Source: Catonia carolina (lineage: Eukaryota > Arthropoda > Insecta > Hemiptera > Achilidae). Taken from it: a stretch of 64,000 nucleotides of DNA. The stretch is taken from the NCBI GenBank assembly GCA_035578175.1, contig JAQMRL010000022.1, positions 3,038,001 to 3,102,000 on the forward strand, given 5' to 3'. The stretch's first letter is position 1. Every line of letters begins with the position of its first letter. Below the pieces are notes generated by a model. That model was not told the origin of the DNA, searched no databases, and saw only the letters and a program-made list of their open reading frames with translations. Shown here piece by piece: positions 21,990 through 33,960 of this stretch. The translations under genes were made by a program, and so were the position numbers.

Positions 21990-23238
21990 TAATAACTTAT
22001 CCTAAAATTGAAAAAGTTTATAAATAAAAAAACTAAAATAAAAAACATGACTTTTAAGATGGAAACTAAGGAAAATACGATTGTTTTCATACAAAATTAA
22101 AACAAAAAATCTTAATACAAAACCAACAAAATTAGCGAAAAACAAAATTAACTCTTAAAAATTAGATAAAATTTAAAAAATTACTTTGAACTAAGTTGTG
22201 TACATAATTTACACAATAAGGTACAAGAGATACCTTATTTATTTACGAGTACTTATACAAGAGGCACCTATGTGTGGTAACTAACCTCTCTAATCAAGTA
22301 CTCTTGATTAAATAACTTATTCGAAACACGTATTTCAGCAAAATATGGTCAAGAGTAAATCCAATGTGATATTGCATTGCCAAATAAAAGTTTGTTTTCA
22401 TTGACTATAATTTAAAAACTACGATTAACTTTTAGAATTTTTTTTTAACTTATATTTTGAATCTATAACTGTACTGTAGAGAACAACCAAAAGATGAGAA
22501 AACATTGATATTACATTAAAATTAACACGGCAGGCACGAATAAAGTACAACATTCAGTGATGTTAAATTTTGAAAAACAGTTATCGAAAAAATATACTAA
22601 AGTATAAAAAAATTATATTAATAAAAAGTTTATATTGTTAAAGAATAGTAATTACCAATAGCAATAAAGCATTTTAAAACCAAAAATAAAAATTACATCT
22701 CTATTTTTTCACATTTTATCTTTTCGACTAGGTATACATAAACAATGCTGCAAGTATTTAAAAAGATCTATACTCCATTTTCTTTTTAATCTTTTAATGA
22801 AGCCTGGTGGTTTTGTCGTGTCATTGGTAAGCAGATTTTTATGAATTTGTAGTTTCGAATAGAATTCAAACTAACTATTTTTGATGATGTCGGAAATGAA
22901 TGGTGTTTTTTAATCGGTATGTAGTAGGCCTACGTAATTTAAGACATAGTTGAGTAAACCGGAAAATATAGGAAATATATATATTATAGAAAAATATATG
23001 ATATTTTTACTTTAAAAATACTGGATCAATCCTTAAAAAGTAAAAGTTTAAGTTTAATTATTAGCTGATAAGCTTTATTTTGTATTAATTATTTTTAAAA
23101 TAACGGACTGACCTAAACTAAGACATTTAATAAAATTCGATTCAATTTCGAACTAAGAAAACTTGTTTTAAGGCTTTAGGGTGTCGTTCTGTAAGGTGAT
23201 ATAAAAAAAATATTAGTTTTAAGGCGTCGCAAAAGGAA
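21990..23238. other. AT-rich DNA without recognised features
   Basis: About 1.2 kb, composed mostly of A/T homopolymer-like sequence with short hairpins (for example AAGGTA / TACCTT near 22220). No shared repeats and no credible ORF. Confidence 0.55.
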
Positions 23239-23337
23239 TTACAGAAATGCCTTACCAGGTTTAATTTCACGCTTCCTGGTTACCCACATTTCGCACAACT
23301 TTTTGTCTTTTGTTTGCATTAAATCTTCTAGTTTCAT
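23239..23337 (-). CDS. Small ORF or first exon, unknown
   Basis: The minus strand encodes a highly charged 32-residue peptide beginning MKLEDLMQTKDKKLCEMWVT and continuing RKREIKPG. If spliced, the exon would stop at 23256, because CCTG is followed by GTAAGG, a plausible donor. The patch is GC-richer than its flanks. Read straight through, it ends at TAA after four more codons. No family is recognised. The strand is opposite to the candidate exon at 21915, so the two cannot belong to one gene. Confidence 0.22.
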   Translation of the reverse strand: MKLEDLMQTKDKKLCEMWVTRKREIKPGKAFL

Positions 23338-24379
23338 GAATTGTTAAAGGAACGCGCGTGTGCATCGTTTATTTGATTCCGATACGTTTACGCCCTAGCG
23401 ATTTTGTAAAGGGAAACCTATTTTCAGAATAAATGTTTCATTTAAAATAAATATAAATTTTCTTTACCCAAAAAAATTAATTAACAAGGAGCTCCGTTAA
23501 TTATAAATTAATTTTCCGCAATGGTTTAACTACATTAAACTGAAAAGTGCAAACTTACTGGTAAAACATTTTAATAAATAAAATTGTAGAATTGGACTGC
23601 AAACCATAGCTAACTTCTCATAAAATATTAATTAAACCTACATGTATTTACTCGTATAGTTGAAATTTTCAACCAATTTAATTTTGAGCATCCAGAAGAT
23701 TTCCAATAGTACTTCACATTGCAATAGGTTAATCTTATATTATCATCTTTAATCTTTAAGTTCTTATCTATAAGTTCGAAGGAAGGTAATTCTTACCACA
23801 ATCGTTTTAAGAAGTTACCATTGAACTACCTTAAATAACTTGGCACATGGTACACTCCGAGAGCGATCACGAAATCTATAAAAATATTTACACTATACTT
23901 TTCCATCGTTCATACTAATCGCCTTTTTCAATAATAACTTTAATTAACTTTGGTTGTAAAACTGTTTATCCTAAAAAAAATTTCGATATTGCAACAAGTT
24001 ATAGAGATAGCAAATATCTTTTAAACCTCCCTCATTGGCAAACTATCAAGTGAAACAAACTAAAATTTGTCGATAATAAAGAAAGAAGTCCATATTTTAA
24101 CAAACTTGTACTGCATATTTATACAAAATTTTATTACTGAAGTTACCGAAGCTGGAAAATGGGTTAACCTAAAATAGGCTGTAACAATTTTTTTTGTATA
24201 CATAAACATAGCGTTAGGCATAATTGAAGAAAATAAACCATTTTAATAGCCTAAATAAGAAGAAACCAAGCTTTAACATGATGTCTGGCACAAGTTTCTA
24301 CAATTACTTATTAAAAAGTTATGGCTCCCTAAACTCAGGTATTTTCTTTCATTAGCCAGCCAACTTGAGGGTATGGTTA
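23338..24379. other. AT-rich DNA without recognised features
   Basis: About 1 kb with nothing supportable beyond scattered short ORFs. Confidence 0.55.
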
Positions 24380-24497
24380 ACAAAAACTGAGAAGAGCTCT
24401 TTTGCATAGCTACCAGTAAGGTAAGCATTGCCATGATCGTGACGAACCTTCGGAACGGAGAGGCACCCTGAGAAGAAGAAGAAGAAGCCCGACATTA
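24380..24497 (+). repeat. Probable LINE 3' end with GAA tail
   Basis: A GC-richer ~100 bp (CATGATCGTGACGAACCTTC, then GGAACGGAGAGGCACC) runs into (GAA)n at 24473-24487. The pattern of coding-like sequence followed by a purine triplet repeat matches the LINE tails at 9755-9950 and 18144-18520. The frame is too short to classify. The 63-codon minus frame is a shadow. Confidence 0.35.
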
Positions 24498-26157
24498 TAT
24501 TAAGGCAGAAGATCTCAATTTTTACGATCCTTCGAATATTCAAATACTCTCAATTTTCAGACTTTAGAGAATTTGATATATTTTTTAAACTTATTTGTTG
24601 ATCTGTTTCTAAATGTAAGTTTCAAAAGTTAGATTTTAAATGATACATTCTAACTCTGAAATTTAGAAAGAAAATTGAACACATGAAATAACTGTTTTTA
24701 CCGCAGGAGTGGATTAAACTGCTTACTCTAATATATCTTTCTTGAGATAACGATAATAATTTAGTTCGTAATTCCTTTATGACTCAATTACATCGGAAAT
24801 AGACTATGTAAGTCAGTTTCACCGTTTACGAACGAGATTGGATTTAATAAACAAATAATAATAATAAACAAATACAATACTACATGAAGATAGATAACAG
24901 GCTAACACGTATGTTTCAAATACCTACATTTCATATTTCATTGAAATTCTAGTGAACAAAAATTTAAATTTCATTCTTTGCTATTTGATGGATTTCATTG
25001 ATATTCTAAAGAAGTACTAAAGTAGTCAATTCTTTTGCTTCGTCATATATCCACTATATTTTTATTCTTTGCTCCTGTATGTCTTGTCTTACCGCAAATA
25101 AAGTTATTTGTTTTTTTATGGTTCAGAACGTATATAAATGAGTACATGTTTAAATTTTCCAGTTCAGATAATAAACACAGATACAGCCAACCATTTGTAT
25201 CAAAAATGAGTAAGAAATAAATTACTGATACAAGAAATATATTAAAAAACATCGAAATAAAATAACTTCAATTTTATGTTGCAACTTGTTTACTATATTA
25301 GTACGATTCTAGCTTTTCATAAGCAATCAAATTCATATTACATAATCAAAATTTGTTAACTGTATTGATAAAAAAAATACACCAATAGTTTTACGATGTG
25401 CAAACTTCCCGAATTGACTGACTGTATGGTTTACTTAAATTAATCATTTTAATTGTTCGTAAAAAATGCAAAACTTATGATTACAACTATTAGTTATAGT
25501 ATATATGCTATAGTTAGATATTTGTATAAATTTATTAGGAACATATTTTGACGAGTTCGATAAATTAAGTTGATGGTTATTAAGTCATGGTTCGACTTCT
25601 ACTGTGTTCTTATAATTTGTTACAATCACAAAACGTAACAAATCTGGTGTGAAATCTGACACTGTTTTTGCCAAAATAATTCTAATTCAAAGTCAACATT
25701 TTCTTATCCAATCCAGTATTTCATTATTTATACTATGGTTCATTTGATCAAACAACAGCCGAGTTGGCACAGCATTAATGAGTCAGCTGTTAATGTATTT
25801 TAATTGTTTCCCAATTATTAGTCTATTAAACTAAAATTTACTATTACTAATTTATTCACAATTTCTGGTCTTAAATTGTATTTGAAACTATGAGTGATTA
25901 AACAGACAGTTATAAAATTATATTGCATTTAAATTTGAAAAAATATACTAGTACAAAATGCATTGTTTAGAGAAAGATGGAAAGACATGTTAGCTAAAAA
26001 AATTTGACACAAAACGTGATAAGAAAATGTATGTAGTACAGTGAATTTTATTTTATCCATAATTAATTTACATTATAATATTAGTCAATTAAATAATATT
26101 GTCATAAATTAAGTCAAACACTTTTGGTCAAATAAAGGGGAAGAAAGGAATAGCAAT
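24498..26157. other. Featureless AT-rich DNA
   Basis: About 1.7 kb. Overlapping 61- and 69-codon frames at 25035-25252 on opposite strands are typical of AT-rich non-coding DNA. Confidence 0.6.
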
Positions 26158-26372
26158 TCAGTTGTGATGTATTGTGTAATTTATTGCATAACGGTTGCAT
26201 ATAAGAGACGATGTGTGTATATATCTGAAAAATAATGCAGTGAAATAAATAACATTTGTACTGAAGAGAAAATGGGAAAAGCTGAATAGAAATTTAGTAC
26301 AAATATTTTGAGACGGAGCCAACAAAAGAAGAATATTTTGTTCAGAAGTTGTTGACTTGAATGACTGAGTGG

Positions 26373-26642
26373 TCAATTTTGATGCAAACCACCTACACGT
26401 CTGATCATATTTGTATGATTTAAACTGGTAGGTCTGTGAGGAGGAGTCACGATATTTATTGAACAGTTCTTTCCAAGATTGTTCGTCGAAGGAGGGTCGT
26501 TAGGGGTTGAGAGACATGGTAAGTCAGCAATGGTTGTCCTTGGAGTGGACGTGTAACGCATGCCGACTATTCCACAGCACCTCAACGATGAACTCGTCAG
26601 TGTAAGCCGTGATACGTGCTCCTGTTCCAGCTTGCGGCAAAG
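26373..26642 (-). CDS. Candidate terminal coding exon, unknown gene
   Basis: On the minus strand an acceptor (TATATTTAGGTTAAACAG) is followed by 89 open codons and TGA. The peptide starts LCRKLEQEHVSRLTLTSSSL, continues RCCGIVGMRYTSTPRTTIAD and ends RRVGGLHQN. It is rich in Ser, Thr and Pro with a basic start, like a cytoplasmic C-terminal tail. GC is near 47% against about 30% around it. A polyadenylation signal (AATAAA, complement of 26180-26185) lies 188 bases past the stop. The same segment read on the plus strand is nearly open too (IFIEQFFPRLFVEGG, then one TAA) and contains a good donor CATG/GTAAGT at 26515-26525, so the strand is not beyond doubt. No domain is recognised. It could also be an old transposon fragment. 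Confidence 0.38.
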   Translation of the reverse strand, partial: LCRKLEQEHVSRLTLTSSSLRCCGIVGMRYTSTPRTTIADLPCLSTPNDPPSTNNLGKNCSINIVTPPHRPTSLNHTNMIRRVGGLHQN

Positions 26643-26649
26643 CTGTTTA

Positions 26650-27822
26650 ACCTAAATATACATATACTAAACTTGTCATTTTAGATAAACGAAGCAGTAA
26701 AAAAGAAAATCAGTTCAAATGAATTTTTGAAAAAAGACTTAACATTATTATACATAAAAAACATGGAAATGTAACATACGTCGTTAAAATAAGTAATACA
26801 TTTTATGGAAACCGTTGATCATAAATAAAGCAATGAAGTGGAATAATGCTTGGAAAATACATAAAAGCTAAACTTTCAGTAACATTACTTACAGTCGCCA
26901 ATTTTTAGAATATAGGACGAAACAATTTCTTCTCACGTTAAGAACATAGATGTATATATACCGTGCTAAAATAACACGATATCGGTTTTATTTTCAGTTG
27001 TTGAGAAAATTATGATGTATAAAAAACAGAATCTCATTTTACTCTTTATACATTACATTTATAATTTTCAGCTTTTATGATTTTGACCTTGCAAATCACG
27101 TAACTAAGTTTTAGATTTCGTTCTTAATCTGAGAATTCTTATCTATAGATTTACAATATGAACAATAAAGCGCGTAATTTTTAAGGAATGATTAATATTG
27201 ACTTCAATATTGCGTGTTTTATTCCATGTTCTTTCCGAAGTTGGTTATTATTAAATAATAAAACTTCCTATTAAACAAAAAAGTATTTTTATTAACATAT
27301 TAATTACGTTCAATAATTATTGCAGTTATAACAACTAGAAAATTACAATAAATTATTTGATATAACATTCAACAAAATTAAGTACAAATGTTTTAAAATA
27401 AACTAATTAAAAAGAAATATGGGCATTTATAATCGAATAATTAAGTAACTTCTTTTTACAAACCAAAACAGCAGTACACTGGTTGCTAGTTACGAAGCTA
27501 CTGGTACAATCGTAACGTGTTATGTACAAAACTAGTTCTAATTCACTTCACCAGCTTCAGTTTTACTAATCTACTGATTACCCGACAAAAAATGTAGCAG
27601 TTCATATAGACTCACCCAAATTACTAAAAAAGCAAAGGATGTACCAGATAATAATAATAAGACTTAGAATAACTAATAATAGAAAGAACATAATAATCTA
27701 ATGGAATACAATAAAATATCTTTACCTTTTACCATTTACTAAAGAAATATCAGGCAGGTAATAAACTACATCTGTCCTACAAAACACAACAGCACAAAAG
27801 GCATTTATCATTGCTCAGCTCT
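26650..27822. other. AT-rich DNA without recognised features
   Basis: About 1.2 kb. If the exon at 26373 is real, this is intron. A slightly GC-richer patch near 27470-27560 shows no frame or repeat. Confidence 0.5.
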
Positions 27823-27824
27823 TA

Positions 27825-28224
27825 TAGTCCGATTCACGAAAGAAAACACCCCAGTGTTTAAACAACAATATCTCTTGAACCGTTGTATCTAAAAACGATT
27901 ACGATACATCAAATTAACGCTTGTTTTATTGTTGTTTGCAGGGTATACATAATTTTTTTTGGAAATTAATAGTTTATTAAATATAACGAATTACGCGTAA
28001 AAGTACTCTGTTTTTAACCATTTTCCAGTGTATCCAACTTCAAGATACTATTACTGTTTTCACGCGTACTTTTAAATGTACAGGGCTACAAAGTATTATG
28101 TGATGTAATTCTGTAATCAACAATAAAAAGGGCTTTAATTTGATGTATCGTAATTGTTTTACATACAACAGTTCGAAAGATATTGCTGTTTAAAGATAGG
28201 CGTTTTCTTTCATGAATCGGACTA
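27825..28224. mobile_element. MITE with ~120-bp terminal inverted repeats
   Basis: The ends TAGTCCGATTCACGAAAGAA (27825) and, in reverse complement, TAGTCCGATTCATGAAAGAA (28224) begin arms of about 115-120 bp at roughly 80% identity. Both arms include ATTACGATACATCAAATTAA. TA is present outside each end (27823-27824 and 28225-28226), fitting a Tc1/mariner-type target duplication. The loop (about 27945-28105) is non-coding. The 63- and 62-codon frames across it are not genes. Confidence 0.8.
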
Positions 28225-28226
28225 TA

Positions 28227-29877
28227 GTATGTCACAATATAATTAGAATGAACTGAGGCGAGAATATTAACTTCCATAATAATAGTCCTGTATCTATAAT
28301 TTCGTTAGTAGAGAATTGTGAATACCAACGAGACCTGAGATTTTTGAAAATTGTAATTTTTATTAATATTATTCTGTCGATAATAAATAAATATATAAAA
28401 AATTTCCATATTTTTGTCAAAAGTAAAAATTCAACACCTCCTTTAACTGTTTATTTAAAAGTTATAAACATTTTATAGGTTACTCATACAGAAATAAATG
28501 TAGACTAACTTTGTGTGGAAATTGAAATGTACAAACTAAAACCATTATTGTTTCAGATTTTCAATTCTTTGCCGTACCTAGGGACAAAATTTAATGCATG
28601 AAAATAAATCATTTGTAGTAAATTCCATACCACGTTTTGATAATTACATTCAGATGAACCTGCAGGGAAAATTTTTTATAATTTCAATTCAAAACTAATG
28701 AAACGAAGTAAATTAAATAAATACAAATCTTACTCAATCGTGAAAAACTTAATGCATCATTATAAAAAATAAACTTTGCCGCAGAGCTAGTTTTCACTGT
28801 AAAGGCGTTTATTGATAACATTTTGTAATCTACAAAATTATATAATTATTAAAATACACAAAACCAGCAAACAATTAATTTAGCCAAATTTCACCTCAGT
28901 TTTTTAAACACTCAAACTGTTTTAGAATTCCTTTTTATTTAAAAAATATTTCTTTCAATCCTTAGAGTGGTTTTTGATTCGTTAATTTTATTTTTAGTGT
29001 GTTTAATACATTTATCTTCAAGTCTGTAAAATGAATTGTATTTAATAAAAATTATATAATGCATTTTATGAATAATAATGATTACGTTAGAAGTCAGCAA
29101 TTCATTGATTGCAATGGTAGCATACAATCAAGGGCCCATTAAAATTAATGGAGTTTTCTCATTCTCAATTCTATGTAAGAAAATTATAAAATTTAATCTT
29201 GCAGAGAGCCTCTTCAATGTATTTCATTTTAGTCTATACTTTATACCCTGACACAGTTTTCAGGAAAATTAAAAACAAACAATATTCGTTCTTCGGTAAT
29301 AGTCTAACATAAAAAATTTAATTTTTCACAATACAGTAGTACTTATAATCAGTAACTAAAATTTTTCTGTGAGTTATTTACTGGAAATAAAAATAACACA
29401 TTTCAAACATGACTCACGGTGTAATATAAAAAAATTAACGTAAAGAATTTACATAATCCAGGTTATCTCATATCCAGATTTACTGATAATCTTTTAATTT
29501 GAGCAATATTTCTATGTTTCCCTATTTTTACCAAAACTGTAAATTTATAACTCTAGGCTAACTCGAAAATAAGGTGAAGAAAATTTACACTATGGTTTGG
29601 AGAAGAACGCTACTGAATAGTCGGGGGTTTAATAATACTTAAAAAATAGACTGCTAATTAAAATTGGTGATAATAATATAAAATAATTTTTCACATTTAC
29701 CACAAACTATAACCAATTGGGTTTCCTGCCCCAGGAAAGTCTCAACCGTCGAGATAAATTATCAAATATATTATTGAATGGCAAGTTATGTTTTGTAATA
29801 CTCGTAATTTCTTCTTAAAAATCAGTATAATTAAAGTAACATTTAAGTATGATATTCATAAAAATTTACTTCACTTC
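28227..29877. other. Featureless AT-rich DNA
   Basis: About 1.6 kb, strongly AT-rich, with no shared repeats or plausible coding content. Confidence 0.6.
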
Positions 29878-30040
29878 ATTCACTGGGGTGGAAAGTAGGT
29901 GCTTTTCGGAGGGCCTGGCATGCTGATATTCTTCAAACTCAGTGAGGAAAGCAATAGTAAACCACCTCACTCCTTCTTTTTACTTAGTAAAACCTCTAGA
30001 GGTTCACACCAGCCTTTAGGCTGTTGACCTAAACAACACA
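29878..30040 (+). repeat. R1 retroposon copy e (5'-truncated)
   Basis: 3' half of R1: GGGTGGAAAGTAGGTGCTTT, GGAGGGCCTGGCATGCTGAT, CCACCTCACTCC, the palindrome CCTCTAGAGG, then CAGCCTTTAGGCTGTTGACC and AACAACA. It is among the least diverged copies. It is followed 20 bp later by a SINE in the same orientation. Confidence 0.8.
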
Positions 30041-30061
30041 TTCATAGATAATTATAAAAAA

Positions 30062-30256
30062 CGGCGCAGTTGGTAACGTGCTCGCCTCTCATCATGCGGT
30101 CCTGGGTTCGAATCCCACTCAGGCATGGCATATTTTCATACGTTACCAAAAATCATTTCATCCTACATCGCATAAAGTTCCACCCCAACGTCGTCGCTAA
30201 TGACCATTGCAGTTGATGCGACGTTAAATAAATAAATAAATAAAAAAAAAAAAAAA
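30062..30256 (+). mobile_element. tRNA-headed SINE, poly-A tailed
   Basis: A pol III-type head: box A-like GGCGCAGTTGGTAACG and a perfect box B GGTTCGAATCC. A unique body (CATTTCATCCTACATCGCAT) leads to the shared 3' tail GTCGCTAATGACC, then GTTGATGCGACGTTAAATAA, with (AAAT)n and poly-A to 30256. AAAAAACGGC occurs on both sides and may be the target duplication. The head cannot fold as a working tRNA, so this is a retroposon and not a tRNA gene. A second copy is at 40612. Confidence 0.85.
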
Positions 30257-30884
30257 ACGGCCTTTGTTGCATAAATGGGAGCGCCTGTAAATGAAAGATT
30301 TAAAAAATGTTCGCTATGTGTTCAACATGGCGAACAATATATTTAAAAAAAATTGAAACCTTTCTTGATTCAGGGAATTATAGATTCACCAGAAATTCTT
30401 AATTATCTTTAAAGGAGTTAGGAGAGGTGATGATAGCCGTTTCACCTTTAAACAAAAAATTAAAATAGTTACACTGTGACAGACGCATGAACATTCAATT
30501 AAAAATGGATGATTTAGTGCAGTGATACTTGATTAAATAATGACAGTAAATAATGACAGTAATGACAAACATAGTAACTGAATTGTAAAAATTTTGAGTA
30601 TTTTTTTAAAAGTTTTAGTGAAATTCATACTGTTATGATTATACAACCAGTGAATATGATGGTCTGTAAAAGAATGAATGACATGACATAACATGAGTGA
30701 CGTGCTTAAAGAGCATTAGCCACTGACAGGTCTCCGACATTTTATTAATTTTCTTTAATAACAATTTATCAATGACATATAGTTCCTAAAATTGGAGATA
30801 ACTATTCTAATTCTTCATTAATCTTCTTTGAGTGTTGTATGGTAAATAATATGATGACATTTTGCTTATCAATTATTTTACAAA
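30257..30884. other. AT-rich DNA without recognised features
   Basis: About 0.6 kb between a SINE and a LINE scrap. A local AATGACAGTAA duplication is seen near 30540-30565. Nothing else can be supported. Confidence 0.5.
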
Positions 30885-31035
30885 TCCAACGATACAAAAA
30901 TTATCACATCCACATCTACCACAAAATCCACCAAAGAGATTAAACAGATTCTGGAAAAGAGATATTATATAAAACAGTGAAAACGGAATGGCTACTGGAT
31001 GATTCCCTCAATGAAGACGAAAGCAGAACATCACA
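30885..31035 (+). pseudogene. Jockey-type LINE C-terminal scrap
   Basis: The frame reads NPTIQKLSHPHLPQNPPKRL, then NRFWKRDII and a stop at 30970. It aligns with LPGNPQRRLKRQWARDLL of the large Jockey copy at 35641. It is only ~90 coding bases plus a little 3' sequence, inserted or left next to HINE B4. Confidence 0.65.
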
Positions 31036-31103
31036 CACACATCATAAATACTCCTGGTTGCATAAATCTCACCTATATTTTTGTAGTTGTTACTAAATGA
31101 ACA

Positions 31104-32056
31104 AAATAATCTGGTGTATAAACACTCACAACTTGCTCTTGCCATTGCAGAAAAATGAACAAAATAACGTTACATTAGTAATAAAATATTAGAAATAAAC
31201 AAAAAAATAAACCTTAAAAACATAACTTTATTTTAATGACGAGTGAATGATGCAAAAAGAGAATCAACCTTAGTTTGGCTTAATAATACGGAAAATCACT
31301 CTTTGTCGCTAAAGTAAGCTCTGTAGAGAATCATGCTTCAAATAAAAGTTGTAAATTTTTTAATTTTCTATAAATTTGATTACTACACTTATGTCATGGA
31401 TTGCTTAATAAGGCCGAAATCTTGAAGAATTCATTTTTTTACAGATTTCCATGAAAAATAAAACAGAATATCACTAATTACCACTAAACTAAGCGTTGTA
31501 CAAAGAAATGTTTAAAAATTTAGACAAATTTTTTTCAACTTTAATTATAGGCTGTACATTTTTGCTCTAAAATGCATATTAAGGCCGTAATCTAAAAAAA
31601 AACAATGTTTTATACAAGAGAACAGCCTTCCCAAGAAAATCAGCAGACATGGCACCTATCCTAACGTGTAGAGCACAAAAATTGTAGTAAATTTGGCGAT
31701 TTAAAAAGAATCATAGGAGCCATTTTTGAGAAACACAAACAAGTGAAAAATGACACGAATAAACTACTATTTCCAAATGACAGGATTTGATGAAAATGTA
31801 CCTGTCGGGTCCGGTAGTGGTATCTAATTTAAATTTCAAGTTTCTATTTCATACGATGTTCCGTCCCTGAGATATTTTGTTCACACACACTTACGCGCGC
31901 GCGCGCACACAAACACACACCAATTGGTAAAAAATGTTCTTTTTTGGGGTTCAGGGGGTCTGAAAACGAGTAGCCTATATCCGGTGAAAACTTGATTTCG
32001 AAAAATCAACATTAAAACAATACGTCTTTTCTTCTTATATAGGCAAGAGAAAGTAA
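31104..32056 (-). mobile_element. HINE-like element B4 (near full length)
   Basis: About 950 bp, same architecture as B2. The 5' end (complement of GGCAAGAGAAAGTAA, 32042-32056), a CA/CG microsatellite at 31880-31920 and the conserved body (GCAGACATGGCACCTA, GACACGAATAAACTACTA) are present. The 3' end in minus orientation is GTGAGTGTTTATACACCAGA. Several long indels separate it from B2, so the copies are not products of one recent burst. Non-coding. Confidence 0.75.
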
Positions 32057-32807
32057 AAATTTGTTATTTTGGATGAGCGAGAAGTCTGTTGTGGAGAGAC
32101 ATTTTAGATAATATTTGTTTCATTCAATTTTAAAGTAAAATAGTATAAAAATAGTATTTTTAAACAGCTTTATAATATTAGCATTTCAAATGTTTTGTAA
32201 ATTATAGTGATTGTGTATAATTTGTAGATTTTGTGTCTTATAACGCAGTCGGTAATAACGAAAAGATAGATAAGACCTTGATAAATAAATTTATTAAAAG
32301 GAAACTATATTTTCTAAGAAAATGAATAAATTTTGTTTAAAAATAGTAGATCTACTATTAAGATTGACGAATAATGAATAATTTAGCAGAAATAAAAATG
32401 TTCGGGCAAGTAAAAAAGTTGTTACTTTTAGAAACCGAATAAAGAGGAAAAGAGGGTTTGTATTCCCGCGCACACGAATCGTCTTTTCGAGGAATACATC
32501 CAGAAAAGCTGGTTTTACGATACACTCTTCTATATGACTATGACTACATCGTAGGAATACAAGTTGACTGCTTATTGGATGAGATCGTATCAACAATATC
32601 CATGCATTGACGTTCACGTGAGAAGCTTTCCATTCCTAATCAAACATAATGTAAAATAATGTTAAATCAGTTTTTTGTTGAAATTTAACCTTAAAATATA
32701 GTTAATATTTTAAAATCAATAATTTTCACTAAAGAATTTTAAATGTTGTAAGATTTTTGTATTAATATCAAAACTAAGTAGTTTCAGTAAATAAAGTAGA
32801 GTAGGAT
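32057..32807. other. AT-rich DNA with one coding-like patch
   Basis: The stretch 32440-32635 is GC-richer. On the minus strand two frames look protein-like: one open for 107 codons (32294-32617), the other starting MESFSRERQCMDIVDT but broken by two stops. No family is recognised. Probably a decayed transposon or pseudogene piece. Confidence 0.35.
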
Positions 32808-32870
32808 CTTAATTATCCGAGGTAAATGAGACCGGAAGTTTAGTCGGATAACCAAAAACTCGGATAATAG
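32808..32870. repeat. Probable pogo/Tigger-type transposon end
   Basis: ATTATCCGAG (32812-32821) and CTCGGATAAT (32859-32868) form a perfect 10-bp inverted repeat around a GGTAAATGAGACCGG core. This resembles the ends of pogo/Tigger-type MITEs (GATTATCCGAGGTAA pattern). The opposite end was not found, so only a fragment may remain. Confidence 0.45.
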
Positions 32871-33515
32871 GAAAATGATTCGTGTTAGTATGACTTAAAA
32901 TAAATAATAGCATTATTGATGTTTAAAACACGTTTAATTAATAAGACATTTAATAAAACGATTTAATTAAAATTTACGGTTCCACCAAACAGTTTGCGGA
33001 TGAATCAAACATACAAAGATTTCAATTCAAATTACTTAGAATGATTATTGACGCATTCAATAATTATCTAATTAAAGTGTGCATAAAACTTATTACATGA
33101 ATGTTGTATTTCAGAAGCTGTATGGTAATTTTAAGAGTAAACCAATTTAATGAAAACCCACTTTAACGTGGTTAAGATACAACAAATTTACCAGGCAACC
33201 CACAAAATAGTTTCTATATGAGATGGAACATAAATTCAAACGAAATAAAACTAGATTTAAAGAAGACTATAGAAAACTAAATTGGCTGCATAAATTCTAC
33301 ATGGTGTAAAAGTAATCCCGTTGAATTCCTACTGCCGAGTTGTGTTCTTTAAATTCTTAAGTAAAGTTATATTTTAAGTTTTCAGTTTCTTTCACTTTTA
33401 AGTAAGTCGTATAACTGTAAATAAAGATTTAACAAGTAAAAAAAACTAGAGCGATCTTAAAATAAAGTAGCCCTACATTAACAGTAATTACAAAACCTAT
33501 ACAGTTATTGTCACC

Positions 33516-33622
33516 GTTTAGGTCATCAGCTGAAAGGCTGGTTTGAACCTCTAGAGGTTTTCCTAAGTAAAACGAGAAAAGACGTAGTTTACAGTTGCCT
33601 TCCTCACTATATAGTATTACAG
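33516..33622 (-). repeat. R1 retroposon fragment f
   Basis: Minus-oriented 3' end of R1 (reverse of GAGGTTCAAACCAGCCTTTC). It lies in the first unit of the tandem duplication. Core and 5' region are absent. Confidence 0.75.
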
Positions 33623-33853
33623 TTAAATACTAAAGAAATTCTTGTTGTATTTTATAAGAAAAAGATTTACTTGCAGAAAAAGTATATTAAATTCTTAAGT
33701 AAAGTTATATTTTAAGTTTTCAGTTTCTTTCACTTGTTGTAAGTCGTATAACTGTAAATAAAGATTTAAGAAGTAAAGAAAACTAGAGCTATCTTAAAAT
33801 AAAGTACCCCTACATTAAAACAGTAATTAAAAAACCTATACAGTTATTGTCGC

Positions 33854-33960
33854 CGTTTTGGTCATCAGCTGAAAGGCTGGTTTGGACCTCTTGAGGTTTT
33901 CCTAAGTAAAACGAGAAAAGACGTGGTTTACAATTGCCTTCCTCACTATACAGTATTACA
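33854..33960 (-). repeat. R1 retroposon fragment g
   Basis: Copy of fragment f carried in the second duplicated unit. It is not an independent insertion. Confidence 0.75.

Noticed and set aside
30062..30140. Possible tRNA gene (box A and B present)
   Set aside because: No acceptor stem, no proper anticodon stem, and it continues into a SINE body with a poly-A tail; a second copy exists at 40612.
32294..32617. 107-codon minus-strand ORF
   Set aside because: No recognisable domain; an overlapping frame looks equally coding but has stops. Probably a decayed element rather than a gene.
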